Part shown: in pieces, positions 1 to 12,910 of the stretch
Numbering within the stretch: the stretch's first letter is position 1
Layout: each line of letters begins with the position of its first letter
Assembly (NCBI GenBank): GCA_028554755.1
Contig: JAPTOF010000009.1
Location: 1 to 64,000, forward strand
Length of the DNA stretch: 64,000 nucleotides
Source: Cordia subcordata
Lineage: Eukaryota; Streptophyta; Magnoliopsida; Boraginales; Cordiaceae
Direction: 5' to 3'
Program-made: the position numbers and the translations under genes
Notes under the pieces: model-generated
Told to the model about the DNA's origin: nothing
The model's database searches: none
Seen by the model: the letters and a program-made list of their open reading frames with translations, nothing else

Positions 1-614
1 TTCAAAAGACCTGATTGCATTCAATGCATCCTTCCCCACAATCTCCCACGCAACCTTGTGAAAATGGGAAGTGCAGCCATCCGGACCCGGGCTTTTGTTT
101 GGGTAGAGAGAAAAAAGCGCATTCTTGATTTCACCATCGGTTAGAGGAGCAATGGTGGTGGCAGCAAATTCATGATCAATTTGCTTGCCAATAATATTTT
201 CAAAAGATCAACGTTTATGCTTGTGGAGGATTCAGCACCAAGAAGCTTCTTGAAATAGCCAACGAATTCCTCTTTCACTTCGTCATCTTCAAGGAGAGTA
301 TGACCATTCTCATTCTTGATAGCATGGATAGTGTTATTGAGCTTCCTTCCTTTAACCACATTATGGAAGAATTTTGTATTTGCATCTCCTTCTTTGATCC
401 AAGAAAGTCTTGACTTTTGGTAAAGCATGGCCTTTTGCTTTGCATCAAGCTCCTCCAATTTGCTCAAAATGCTTTTCTCCTTATCAATGAGAGAGTAATT
501 ATGCTCACCATTGAGGATAGAAAATTGAACACTCTCGAGCTCTTCCTAAGATTTTTGATGACTAACGGACGGCAGCAAAATGCTCTTTGTCGAAGGATTT
601 CGTGGGAGAAGATG
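1..614 (-). repeat. Array unit U0, left partial
   Basis: This is the RT-proximal (5') end of a unit cut by the window edge. It encodes RT linker and fingers on the minus strand. The frame is broken in a T-run near 198-201 (four T where open units have five) and at the single C-pair near 545. Confidence 0.95.
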
Positions 615-2663
615 TTTTTTTTGCGGGATAAGTAAGAAATTAAAATTACTTCATGAAAGCTGTACATGTACAAAAGTTGTGGAGGGGCCTATACAATGAT
701 ATCTTCAAGTCTCCACATTTTACGTAGAGCTTTGTTCAAAGATGAAGACTGAAATTTTCTACCAAAACAGAGTTTAACTCTAACATCATCAAAAACAGTA
801 TCAAAAATAAGTTCCTCGGTTCTTGCTTGATTCTTGAAGATTCGTTGATTCCTTTCAACCCAAATGTTGTAGATGGCTGCCCCAAGAAGATGCTTGAGAA
901 TTGTGGCTTTCAAATGTTTTTCAAGGGCAAAGGGAGTAGAAATCAATAATATCAGGCCAACAAATCAGATTTTCGGAACAAGAGTAAGTCGCAAACCCTT
1001 TCTCCAAATCCTCCTTGTGAAGCAACATTCAAAGAAGAGATGCTCTCGGTCTCACAACCCACGTTGCGAAAGGTACACGAAGGATTGATATTAAGCCCCA
1101 ATGTAAGACTCTGAATTTTGTGCTAAAGCGGTCACGGGATGCAAGCCAAGCAACGAAGCTGTGCTTTGGGTTATGCCTCTTGTGCCAAATGAGATTGAAA
1201 CCTTCAAAATGAGTGCCTTTTCTTCGAATACTATCCCAAGTGTGATTGAAAGTAAAGCTTCCACTTGGGGAAAGATTCCATGAAATTCTATCCATTGTGC
1301 TTTCGTTAAGACTAAATTCTGGAACATCAACATGGGAGAGATGCATTGGCCAATTCAAGAACCATCAATGAAAATCTCACATACCTTTGCGTGAATTGGG
1401 GGATGTGGAATGGCATTTGTCCATTGCTCAAAGGGAGAACCATCTTTGTGCCAATTATCGCTCCAAAAGAAGGTGTTTGCTCCATTTCCAACCTTGTGCT
1501 CAAGGAATCTTTTTGCAATGGGACGGCAGCCAAGAAGTGTTTTAAAAACCCAACTTGCCTCCTTGGGAACTTGTGAATTCCAAATGGAAGAGTCTTTGAT
1601 ATAATTTGCTTGAACCCATTGACTCCACAGTGTTTCTTAATGAATGGAGAAGCTAGGAGTTTTAATCCAATCCACAAACTTTTTGGGAAATCCCAAAGCA
1701 AGAAGAGTGCGTTCAACGAATCTCAATTCAAGGAGTCAAAAGCTTTCATAATATCAACTTTAAATGCACATCTTGTGGAAATATGTCTCCTTTGATAACC
1801 TCTCACGATGTCACGAGCAATAAGGATATTTTCGTGGATGAGCCCACCCTTAATGAATGCTGATTGATTCCAAGAGATGAAGTTGGGTAAGCATACCTTT
1901 ATCCTATTTGCAATGATCTTTGAGATGCACTTGTAGATGGTGTTACAACATGATATTGGCCTATAATCCTTGACCATGGAGGGATTTGAAGTTTTTGGCA
2001 CAAGAGTAACAATTGTGGCATTTACCTCTTTGAGGAGATTGCTTGATTCAAAAAGACCTGATTGCATTCAATGCATCCTTCCCCACTATCTCCCACTTAA
2101 CTTTGTGAAATTGGGAAGTGCAGCCATACGGTCCCGGGATTTTGTTTGTGTAGATAGTAAAAAGCGCATTCTTGATTTCACCATAGGTTAGAGGAGCAAT
2201 GGTGGTGGCAGCAAATTCATGATCAATAAGCTTGCCACTAATAATTTTCAAAAGATCAACGTTTATGCTTGTGGAGGATTCAGCACCAAGAAGCTTCTTG
2301 AAATAGCCAACGAATTCCTCTTTCACTTCGTCATCTTCAAGGAGAGTATGACCATTCTCATTCTTGATAGCATGGATAGTGTTATTGAGCTTCCTTCCTT
2401 TAACCACATTATGGAAGAATTTTGTATTTGCATCTCCTTCTTTGATCCAAGAAAGTCTTGACTTTTGGTAAAGCATGGCCTTTTGCTTTGCATCAAGCTC
2501 CTCCAATTTGCTCAAAATGCTTTTCTCCTTATCAATGAGAGAGTAATTATGCTCACCATTGAGGATAGAAAATTGAACACTCTCGAGCTCTTCCCTAAGA
2601 TTTTTGATGACTAGCAGACGGCAGCAAAATGCTCTTTGTCGAAGGATTTCGTGGGAGAAGATG
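615..2663 (-). repeat. Array unit U1
   Basis: Complete unit of 2049 bp. It carries a cluster of private substitutions at about 2085-2240 that change the RT block usually reading NKSPGPDG to NKIPGPYG. A one-base loss near 1725 shifts the frame before the IMKAFD block. The reading frame from 2048 to 2722 is open and runs through the A-tail of this copy's upstream neighbour. Confidence 0.95.
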
Positions 2664-4708
2664 TTTTTTTTGCGGGATAAGTAAGAAATTAAAATTACTT
2701 CATGAAAGCTGTACATGTACAAAAGTTGTGGAGGGGCCTATACAATGATATCTTCAAGTCTCCACATTTTACGTAGAGCTTTGTTCAAAGATGAAGACTG
2801 AAATTTTCTACCAAAACAGAGTTTAACTCTAACATCATCAAAAACAGTATCAAAAATAAGTTCCTCGGTTCTTGCTTGATTCTTGAAGATTCGTTGATTC
2901 CTTTCAACCCAAATGTTGTAGATGGCTGCCCCAAGAAGATGCTTGAGAATTGTGGCTTTCAAATGTTTTTCAAGGGCAAAGGGAGAGAAATCAATAATAT
3001 CAGGCCAACAAATCAGATTTTCGGAACAAGAGTAAGTCGCAAACCCTTTCTCCAAATCCTCCTTGTGAAGCAACATTCAAAGAAGAGATGCTCTCGGTCT
3101 CACAACCCACGTTGCGAAAGGTACACGAAGGATTGATATTAAGCCCCAATGTAAGACTCTGAATTTTGTGCTAAAGCGGTCACGGGATGCAAGCCAAGCA
3201 ACGAAGCTGTGCTTTGGGTTATGCCTCTTGTGCCAAATGAGATTGAAACCTTCAAAATGAGTGCCTTTTCTTCGAATACTATCCCAAGTGTGATTGAAAG
3301 TAAAGCTTCCACTTGGGGAAAGATTCCATGAAATTCTATCCATTGTGCTTTCGTTAAGACTAAATTCTGGAACATCAACATGGGAGAGATGCATTGGCCA
3401 ATTCAAGAACCATCAATGAAAATCTCACATACCTTTGCGTGAATTGGGGGATGTGGAATGGCATTTGTCCATTGCTCAAAGGGAGAACCATCTTTGTGCC
3501 AATTATCGCTCCAAAAGAAGGTGTTTGCTCCATTTCCAACCTTGTGCTCAAGGAATCTTTTTGCAATGGGACGGCAGCCAAGAAGTGTTTTAAAAACCCA
3601 ACTTGCCTCCTTGGGAACTTGTGAATTCCAAATGGAAGAGTCTTTGATATAATTTGCTTGAACCCATTGACTCCACAGTGTTTCTTAATGAATGGAGAAG
3701 CTAGGAGTTTTAATCCAATCCACAAACTTTTTGGGAAATCCCAAAGCAAGAAGAGTGCGTTCAACGAATCTCCAATTCAAGGAGTCAAAAGCTTTCATAA
3801 TATCAACTTTAAATGCACATCTTGTGGAAATATGTCTCCTTTGATAACCTCTCACGATGTCACGAGCAATAAGGATATTTTCGTGGATGAGCCCACCCTT
3901 AATGAATGCTGATTGATTCCAAGAGATGAAGTTGGGTAAGCATACCTTTATCCTATTTGCAATGATCTTTGAGATGCACTTGTAGATGGTGTTACAACAT
4001 GATATTGGCCTATAATCCTTGACCATGGAGGATTTGAAGTTTTTGGCACAAGAGTAACAATTGTGGCATTTACCTCTTTGAGAGATTGCTTGATTCAAAA
4101 AAGACCTGATTGCATTCAATGCATCCTTCCCCACAATCTCCCACGCAACCTTGTGAAAATGGGAAGTGCAGCCATCGGACCGGGCTTTTGTTTGGGTAGA
4201 GAGAAAAAGCGCATTCTTGATTTCACCATCGGTTAGAGGAGCAATGGTGGTGGCAGCAAATTCATGATCAATTTGCTTGCCAATAATATTTTCAAAAGAT
4301 CAACGTTTATGCTTGTGGAGGATTCAGCACCAAGAAGCTTCTTGAAATAGCCAACGAATTCCTCTTTCACTTCGTCATCTTCAAGGAGAGTATGACCATT
4401 CTCATTCTTGATAGCATGGATAGTGTTATTGAGCTTCCTTCCTTTAACCACATTATGGAAGAATTTTGTATTTGCATCTCCTTCTTTGATCCAAGAAAGT
4501 CTTGACTTTTGGTAAAGCATGGCCTTTTGCTTTGCATCAAGCTCCTCCAATTTGCTCAAAATGCTTTTCTCCTTATCAATGAGAGAGTAATTATGCTCAC
4601 CATTGAGGATAGAAAATTGAACACTCTCGAGCTCTTCCCTAATATTTTTGATGACTAACGGAACGGCAGCAAAATGCTCTTTGTCGAAGGATTTCGTGGG
4701 AGAAGATG
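2664..4708 (-). repeat. Array unit U2
   Basis: The shortest complete unit (2045 bp). It has several one- or two-base contractions relative to the open right-hand units: near 2984 (GGGAGAGAAATC), near 4030, near 4081, near 4172 (CATCGGACCGGGC) and in the T-run near 4290. Confidence 0.95.
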
Positions 4709-6757
4709 TTTTTTTTGCGGGATAAGTAAGAAATTAAAATTACTTCATGAAAGCTGTACATGTACAAAAGTTGTGGAGGGGCCTATACAATGATATCTTC
4801 AAGTCTCCACATTTTACGTAGAGCTTTGTTCAAAGATGAAGACTGAAATTTTCTACCAAAACAGAGTTTAACTCTAACATCATCAAAAACAGTATCAAAA
4901 ATAAGTTCCTCGGTTCTTGCTTGATTCTTGAAGATTCGTTGATTCCTTTCAACCCAAATGTTGTAGATGGCTGCCCCAAGAAGATGCTTGAGAATTGTGG
5001 CTTTCAAATGTTTTTCAAGGGCAAAGGGAGTAGAAATCAATAATATCAGGCCAACAAATCAGATTTTCGGAACAAGAGTAAGTCGCAAACCCTTTCTCCA
5101 AATCCTCCTTGTGAAGCAACATTCAAAGAAGAGATGCTCTCGGTCTCACAACCCACGTTGCGAAAGGTACACGAAGGATTGATATTAAGCCCCAATGTAA
5201 GACTCTGATTTTTGTGCTAAGGCGGTCACGGGATGCAAGCCAAGCAACGAAGCTGTGCTTTGGGTTATGCCTCTTGTGCCAAATGAGATTGAAACCTTCA
5301 AAATGAGTGCCTTTTCTTCGAATACTATCCCAAGTGTGATTGAAAGTAAAGCTTCCACTTGGGGAAAGATTCCATGAAATTCTATCCATTGTGCTTTCGT
5401 TAAGACTAAATTCTGGAACATCAACATGGGAGAGATGCATTGGCCAATTCAAGAACCATCAATGAAAATCTCACATACCTTTGCGTGAATTGGGGGATGT
5501 GGAATGGCATTTGTCCATTGCTCAAAGGGAGAACCATCTTTGTGCCAATTATCGCTCCAAAAGAAGGTGTTTGCTCCATTTCCAACCTTGTGCTCAAGGA
5601 ATCTTTTTGCAATGGGACGGCAGCCAAGAAGTGTTTTAAAAACCCAACTTGCCTCCTTGGGAACTTGTGAATTCCAAATGGAAGAGTCTTTGATATAATT
5701 TGCTTGAACCCATTGACTCCACAGTGTTTCTTAATGAATGGAGAAGCTAGGAGTTTTAATCCAATCCACAAACTTTTTGGGAAATCCCAAAGCAAGAAGA
5801 GTGCGTTCAACGAATCTCCAATTCAAGGAGTCAAAAGCTTTCATAATATCAACTTTAAATGCACATCTTGTGGAAATATGTCTCCTTTGATAACCTCTCA
5901 CGATGTCAGGAGCAATAAGGATATTTTCGTGGATGAGCCCACCCTTAATGAATGCTGATTGATTCCAAGAGATGAAGTTGGGTAAGCATACCTTTATCCT
6001 ATTTGCAATGATCTTTGAGATGCACTTGTAGATGGTGTTACAACATGATATTGGCCTATAATCCTTGACCATGGAGGGATTTGAAGTTTTTGGCACAAGA
6101 GTAACAATTGTGGCATTTACCTCTTTGAGGAGATTGCTTGATTCAAAAAGACCTGATTGCATTCAATGCATCCTTCCCCACAATCTCCCACGCAACCTTG
6201 TGAAAATGGGAAGTGCAGCCATCCGGACCCGGGCTTTTGTTTGGGTAGAGAGAAAAAAGCGCATTCTTGATTTCACCATCGGTTAGAGGAGCAATGGTGG
6301 TGGCAGCAAATTCATGATCAATTTGCTTGCCAATAATATTTTCAAAAGATCAACGTTTATGCTTGTGGAGGATTCAGCACCAAGAAGCTTCTTGAAATAG
6401 CCAACGAATTCCTCTTTCACTTCGTCATCTTCAAGGAGAGTATGACCATTCTCATTCTTGATAGCATGGATAGTGTTATTGAGCTTCCTTCCTTTAACCA
6501 CATTATGGAAGAATTTTGTATTTGCATCTCCTTCTTTGATCCAAGAAAGTCTTGACTTTTGGTAAAGCATGGCCTTTTGCTTTGCATCAAGCTCCTCCAA
6601 TTTGCTCAAAATGCTTTTCTCCTTATCAATGAGAGAGTAATTATGCTCACCATTGAGGATAGAAAATTGAACACTCTCGAGCTCTTCCTAAGATTTTTGA
6701 TGACTAACGGGACGGCAGCAAAATGCTCTTTGTCGAAGGATTTCGTGGGAGAAGATG
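4709..6757 (-). repeat. Array unit U3
   Basis: Complete unit of 2049 bp. A private C-to-G change near 5909 turns ARDIV into APDIV in the RT segment. Shared frameshifts occur near 5031 and 6339. Confidence 0.95.
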
Positions 6758-8808
6758 TTTTTTTTGCGGGATAAGTAAGAAATTAAAATTACTTCATGAA
6801 AGCTGTACATGTACAAAAGTTGTGGAGGGGCCTATACAATGATATCTTCAAGTCTCCACATTTTACGTAGAGCTTTGTTCAAAGATGAAGACTGAAATTT
6901 TCTACCAAAACAGAGTTTAACTCTAACATCATCAAAAACAGTATCAAAAATAAGTTCCTCGGTTCTTGCTTGATTCTTGAAGATTCGTTGATTCCTTTCA
7001 ACCCAAATGTTGTAGATGGCTGCCCCAAGAAGATGCTTGAGAATTGTGGCTTTCAAATGTTTTTCAAGGGCAAAGGGAGTAGAAATCAATAATATCAGGC
7101 CAACAAATCAGATTTTCGGAACAAGAGTAAGTCGCAAACCCTTTCTCCAAATCCTCCTTGTGAAGCAACATTCAAAGAAGAGATGCTCTCGGTCTCACAA
7201 CCCACGTTGCGAAAGGTACACGAAGGATTGATATTAAGCCCCAATGTAAGACTCTGAATTTTGTGCTAAAGCGGTCACGGGATGCAAGCCAAGCAACGAA
7301 GCTGTGCTTTGGGTTATGCCTCTTGTGCCAAATGAGATTGAAACCTTCAAAATGAGTGCCTTTTCTTCGAATACTATCCCAAGTGTGATTGAAAGTAAAG
7401 CTTCCACTTGGGGAAAGATTCCATGAAATTCTATCCATTGTGCTTTCGTTAAGACTAAATTCTGGAACATCAACATGGGAGAGATGCATTGGCCAATTCA
7501 AGAACCATCAATGAAAATCTCACATACCTTTGCGTGAATTGGGGGATGTGGAATGGCATTTGTCCATTGCTCAAAGGGAGAACCATCTTTGTGCCAATTA
7601 TCGCTCCAAAAGAAGGTGTTTGCTCCATTTCCAACCTTGTGCTCAAGGAATCTTTTTGCAATGGGACGGCAGCCAAGAAGTGTTTTAAAAACCCAACTTG
7701 CCTCCTTGGGAACTTGTGAATTCCAAATGGAAGAGTCTTTGATATAATTTGCTTGAACCCATTGACTCCACAGTGTTTCTTAATGAATGGAGAAGCTAGG
7801 AGTTTTAATCCAATCCACAAACTTTTTGGGAAATCCCAAAGCAAGAAGAGTGCGTTCAACGAATCTCCAATTCAAGGAGTCAAAAGCTTTCATAATATCA
7901 ACTTTAAATGCACATCTTGTGGAAATATGTCTCCTTTGATAACCTCTCACGATGTCACGAGCAATAAGGATATTTTCGTGGATGAGCCCACCCTTAATGA
8001 ATGCTGATTGATTCCAAGAGATGAAGTTGGGTAAGCATACCTTTATCCTATTTGCAATGATCTTTGAGATGCACTTGTAGATGGTGTTACAACATGATAT
8101 TGGCCTATAATCCTTGACCATGGAGGGATTTGAAGTTTTTGGCACAAGAGTAACAATTGTGGCATTTACCTCTTTGAGGAGATTGCTTGATTCATAAAAA
8201 GACCTGATTGCATTCAATGCATCCTTCCCCACAATCTCCCACGCAACCTTGTGAAAATGGGAAGTGCAGCCATCCGGTCCCGGGCTTTTGTTTGGGTAGA
8301 GAGAAAAAAGCGCATTCTTGATTTCACCATCGGTTAGAGGAGCAATGGTGGTGGCAGCAAATTCATGATCAATTTGCTTGCCAATAATAATTTTCAAAAG
8401 ATCAACGTTTATGCTTGTGGAGGATTCAGCACCAAGAAGCTTCTTGAAATAGCCAACGAATTCCTCTTTCACTTCGTCATCTTCAAGGAGAGTATGACCA
8501 TTCTCATTCTTGATAGCATGGATAGTGTTATTGAGCTTCCTTCCTTTAACCACATTATGGAAGAATTTTGTATTTGCATCTCCTTCTTTGATCCAAGAAA
8601 GTCTTGACTTTTGGTAAAGCATGGCCTTTTGCTTTGCATCAAGCTCCTCCAATTTGCTCAAAATGCTTTTCTCCTTATCAATGAGAGAGTAATTATGCTC
8701 ACCATTGAGGATAGAAAATTGAACACTCTCGAGCTCTTCCTAAGATTTTTGATGACTAGCAGACGGCAGCAAAATGCTCTTTGTCGAAGGATTTCGTGGG
8801 AGAAGATG
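6758..8808 (-). repeat. Array unit U4
   Basis: Complete unit of 2051 bp. The RT part is open for 293 codons (7780-8661), because the T-run near 8389 reads AATAATTTTC and restores phase. The zf-RVT half is still frameshifted near 7081. Confidence 0.95.
7780..8661 (-). pseudogene. RT fingers/partial palm remnant, open in unit U4
   Basis: A 293-codon open stretch of LINE ORF2. It shows the linker with WIKEGDANTKFFHNVVKGR, the NKSPGPDG block, the VKDYRPISCCNTIYK block, NQSAFIKGG and the first catalytic block KVDIMKAFDSLNW. It ends at TPSFSIH followed by TAA, where the sequence jumps over the rest of the palm. The second catalytic pair (FADD in related copies) is absent, so no polymerase activity is expected. 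The start codon is only an internal methionine of the original ORF2. Unit U17 has the same segment with its downstream half in phase. Confidence 0.85.
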
Positions 8809-10859
8809 TTTTTTTTGCGGGATAAGTAAGAAATTAAAATTACTTCATGAAAGCTGTACATGTACAAAAGTTGTGGAGGGGCCTATACAATGATATCTTC
8901 AAGTCTCCACATTTACGTAGAGCTTTGTTCAAAGATGAAGACTGAAATTTTCTACCAAAACAGAGTTTAACTCTAACATCATCAAAAACAGTATCAAAAA
9001 TAAGTTCCTCGGTTCTTGCTTGATTCTTGAAGATTCGTTGATTCCTTTCAACCCAAATGTTGTAGATGGCTGCCCCAAGAAGATGCTTGAGAATTGTGGC
9101 TTTCAAATGTTTTTCAAGGGCAAAGGGAGTAGAAATCAATAATATCAGGCCAACAAATCAGATTTTCCGGAACAAGAGTAAGTCGCAAACCCTTTCTCCA
9201 AATCCTCCTTGTGAAGCAACATTCAAAGAAGAGATGCTCTCCAGTCTCACAACCCACGTTGCGAAAGGTACACGAAGGATTGATATTAAGCCCCAATGTA
9301 AGACTCTGAATTTTGTGCTAAAGCGGTCACGGGATGCAAGCCAAGCAACGAAGCTGTGCTTTGGGTTATGCCTCTTGTGCCAAATGAGATTGAAACCTTC
9401 AAAATGAGTGCCTTTTCTTCGAATACTATCCCAAGTGTGATTGAAAGTAAAGCTTCCACTTGGGGAAAGATTCCATGAAATTCTATCCATTGTGCTTTCG
9501 TTAAGACTAAATTCTGGAACATCAACATGGGAGAGATGCATTGGCCAAGTCCAAGAACCATCAATGAAAATCTCACATACCTTTGCGTGAATTGGGGGAT
9601 GTGGAATGGCATTTGTCCATTGCTCAAAGGGAGAACCATCTTTGTGCCAATTATCGCTCCAAAAGAAGGTGTTTGCTCCATTTCCAACCTTGTGCTCAAG
9701 GAATCTTTTTGCAATGGGACGGCAGCCAAGAAGTGTTTTAAAAACCCAACTTGCCTCCTTGGGAACTTGTGAATTCCAAATGGAAGAGTCTTTGATATAA
9801 TTTGCTTGAACCCATTGACTCCACAGTGTTTCTTAATGAATGGAGAAGCTAGGAGTTTTAATCCAATCCACAAACTTTTTGGGAAATCCCAAAGCAAGAA
9901 GAGTGCGTTCAACGAATCTCCAATTCAAGGAGTCAAAAGCTTTCATAATATCAACTTTAAATGCACATCTTGTGGAAATATGTCTCCTTTGATAACCTCT
10001 CACGATGTCACGAGCAATAAGGATATTTTCGTGGATGAGCCCACCCTTAATGAATGCTGATTGATTCCAAGAGATGAAGTTGGGTAAGCATACCTTTATC
10101 CTATTTGCAATGATCTTTGAGATGCACTTGTAGATGGTGTTACAACATGATATTGGCCTATAATCCTTGACCATGGAGGATTTGAAGTTTTTGGCACAAG
10201 AGTAACAATTGTGGCATTTACCTCTTTGAGGAGATTGCTTGATTCAAAAAAAGACCTGATTGCATTCAATGCATCCTTCCCCACAATCTCCCACGCAACC
10301 TTGTGAAAATGGGAAGTGCAGCCATCCGGACCCGGGCTTTTGTTTGGGTAGAGAGAAAAAAGCGCATTCTTGATTTCACCATCGGTTAGAGGAGCAATGG
10401 TGGTGGCAGCAAATTCATGATCAATTTGCTTGCCAATAATATTTTCAAAAGATCAACGTTTATGCTTGTGGAGGATTCAGCACCAAGAAGCTTCTTGAAA
10501 TAGCCAACGAATTCCTCTTTCACTTCGTCATCTTCAAGGAGAGTATGACCATTCTCATTCTTGATAGCATGGATAGTGTTATTGAGCTTCCTTCCTTTAA
10601 CCACATTATGGAAGAATTTTGTATTTGCATCTCCTTCTTTGATCCAAGAAAGTCTTGACTTTTGGTAAAGCATGGCCTTTTGCTTTGCATCAAGCTCCTC
10701 CAATTTGCTCAAAATGCTTTTCTCCTTATCAATGAGAGAGTAATTATGCTCACCATTGAGGATAGAAAATTGAACACTCTCGAGCTCTTCCTAAGATTTT
10801 TGATGACTAACGGACGGCAGCAAAATGCTCTTTGTCGAAGGATTTCGTGGGAGAAGATG
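8809..10859 (-). repeat. Array unit U5
   Basis: Complete unit of 2051 bp. A lost T near 8912 (CCACATTTACG) shifts the last residues of the zf-RVT region, so the normal WRLEDIIV end is not reached. The zinc-motif segment keeps the open-frame variant CTCCAGTCTC near 9238. Confidence 0.95.
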
Positions 10860-12910
10860 TTTTGTGCGGGATAAGTAAGAAATTAAAATTACTTCATGAA
10901 AGCTGTACATGTACAAAAGTTGTGGAGGGGCCTATACAATGATATCTTCAAGTCTCCACATTTTACGTAGAGCTTTGTTCAAAGATGAAGACTGAAATTT
11001 TCTACCAAAACAGAGTTTAACTCTAACATCATCAAAAACAGTATCAAAAATAAGTTCCTCGGTTCTTGCTTGATTCTTGAAGATTCGTTGATTCCTTTCA
11101 ACCCAAATGTTGTAGATGGCTGCCCCAAGAAGATGCTTGAGAATTGTGGCTTTCAAATGTTTTTCAAGGGCAAAGGGAGTAGAAATCAATAATATCAGGC
11201 CAACAAATCAGATTTTCCGGAACAAGAGTAAGTCGCAAACCCTTTCTCCAAATCCTCCTTGTGAAGCAACATTCAAAGAAGAGATGCTCTCGGTCTCACA
11301 ACCCACGTTGCGAAAGGTACACGAAGGATTGATATTAAGCCCCAATGTAAGACTCTGAATTTTGTGCTAATGCGGTCACGGGATGCAAGCCAAGCAACGA
11401 AGCTGTGCTTTGGGTTATGCCTCTTGTGCCAAATGAGATTGAAACCTTCAAAATGAGTGCCTTTTCTTCGAATACTATCCCAAGTGTGATTGAAAGTAAA
11501 GCTTCCACTTGGGGAAAGATTCCATGAAATTCTATCCATTGTGCTTTCGTTAAGACTAAATTCTGGAACATCAACATGGGAGAGATGCATTGGCCAATTA
11601 CATGAAACATAAATGAAAATCTCACATACCTTTGCGTGAATTGGGGGATGTGGAATGGCATTTGTCCATTGCTCAAAGGGAGAACCATCTTTGTGCCAAT
11701 TATCGCTCCAAAAGAAGGTGTTTGCTCCATTTCCAACCTTGTGCTCAAGGAATCTTTTTGCAATGGGACGGCAGCCAAGAAGTGTTTTAAAAACCCAACT
11801 TGCCTCCTTGGGAACTTGTGAATTCCAAATGGAAGAGTCTTTGATATAATTTGCTTGAACCCATTGACTCCACAGTGTTTCTTAATGAATGGAGAAGCTA
11901 GGAGTTTTAATCCAATCCACAAACTTTTTGGGAAATCCCAAAGCAAGAAGAGTGCGTTCAACGAATCTCCAATTCAAGGAGTCAAAAGCTTTCATAATAT
12001 CAACTTTAAATGCACATCTTGTGGAAATATGTCTCCTTTGATAACCTCTCACGATGTCACGAGCAATAAGGATATTTTCGTGGATGAGCCCACCCTTAAT
12101 GAATGCTGATTGATTCCAAGAGATGAAGTTGGGTAAGCATACCTTTATCCTATTTGCAATGATCTTTGAGATGCACTTGTAGATGGTGTTACAACATGAT
12201 ATTGGCCTATAATCCTTGACCATGGAGAGATTTGAAGTTTTTGGCACAAGAGTAACAATTGTGGCATTTACCTCTTTGAGGAGATTGCTTGATTCAAAAA
12301 AAGACCTGATTGCATTCAATGCATCCTTCCCCACAATCTCCCACGCAACCTTGTGAAAATGGGAAGTGCAGCCATCCGGACCCGGGCTTTTGTTTGGGTA
12401 GAGAGAAAAAAGCGCATTCTTGATTTCACCATCGGTTAGAGGAGCAATGGTGGTGGCAGCAAATTCATGATCAATTTGCTTGCCAATAATATTTTCAAAA
12501 GATCAACGTTTATGCTTGTGGAGGATTCAGCACCAAGAAGCTTCTTGAAATAGCCAACGAATTCCTCTTTCACTTCGTCATCTTCAAGGAGAGTATGACC
12601 ATTCTCATTCTTGATAGCATGGATAGTGTTATTGAGCTTCCTTCCTTTAACCACATTATGGAAGAATTTTGTATTTGCATCTCCTTCTTTGATCCAAGAA
12701 AGTCTTGACTTTTGGTAAAGCATGGCCTTTTGCTTTGCATCAAGCTCCTCCAATTTGCTCAAAATGCTTTTCTCCTTATCAATGAGAGAGTAATTATGCT
12801 CACCATTGAGGATAGAAAATTGAACACTCTCGAGCTCTTCACAAAGATTTTTGATGACTAACAGACGGCAGCAAAATGCTCTTTGTCGAAGGATTTCGTG
12901 GGAGAAGATG
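10860..12910 (-). repeat. Array unit U6
   Basis: Complete unit of 2051 bp. Its tail is only T4 (TTTTGTGCGGG) where others have T8. A private change cluster lies near 11596-11612. A CACAAAG variant near 12841 keeps the linker frame open, and 12436-12969 reads through the unit junction. Confidence 0.95.

Noticed and set aside
615..622. T8 runs as transcription terminators
   Set aside because: On the coding (minus) strand they are the A-tails of LINE copies, at the expected place after the 3' UTR.
7489..8007. Repeated plus-strand frames of 64-84 codons in every unit
   Set aside because: They are antisense shadows of the LINE coding strand with no motif of their own, and they recur only because the unit recurs.
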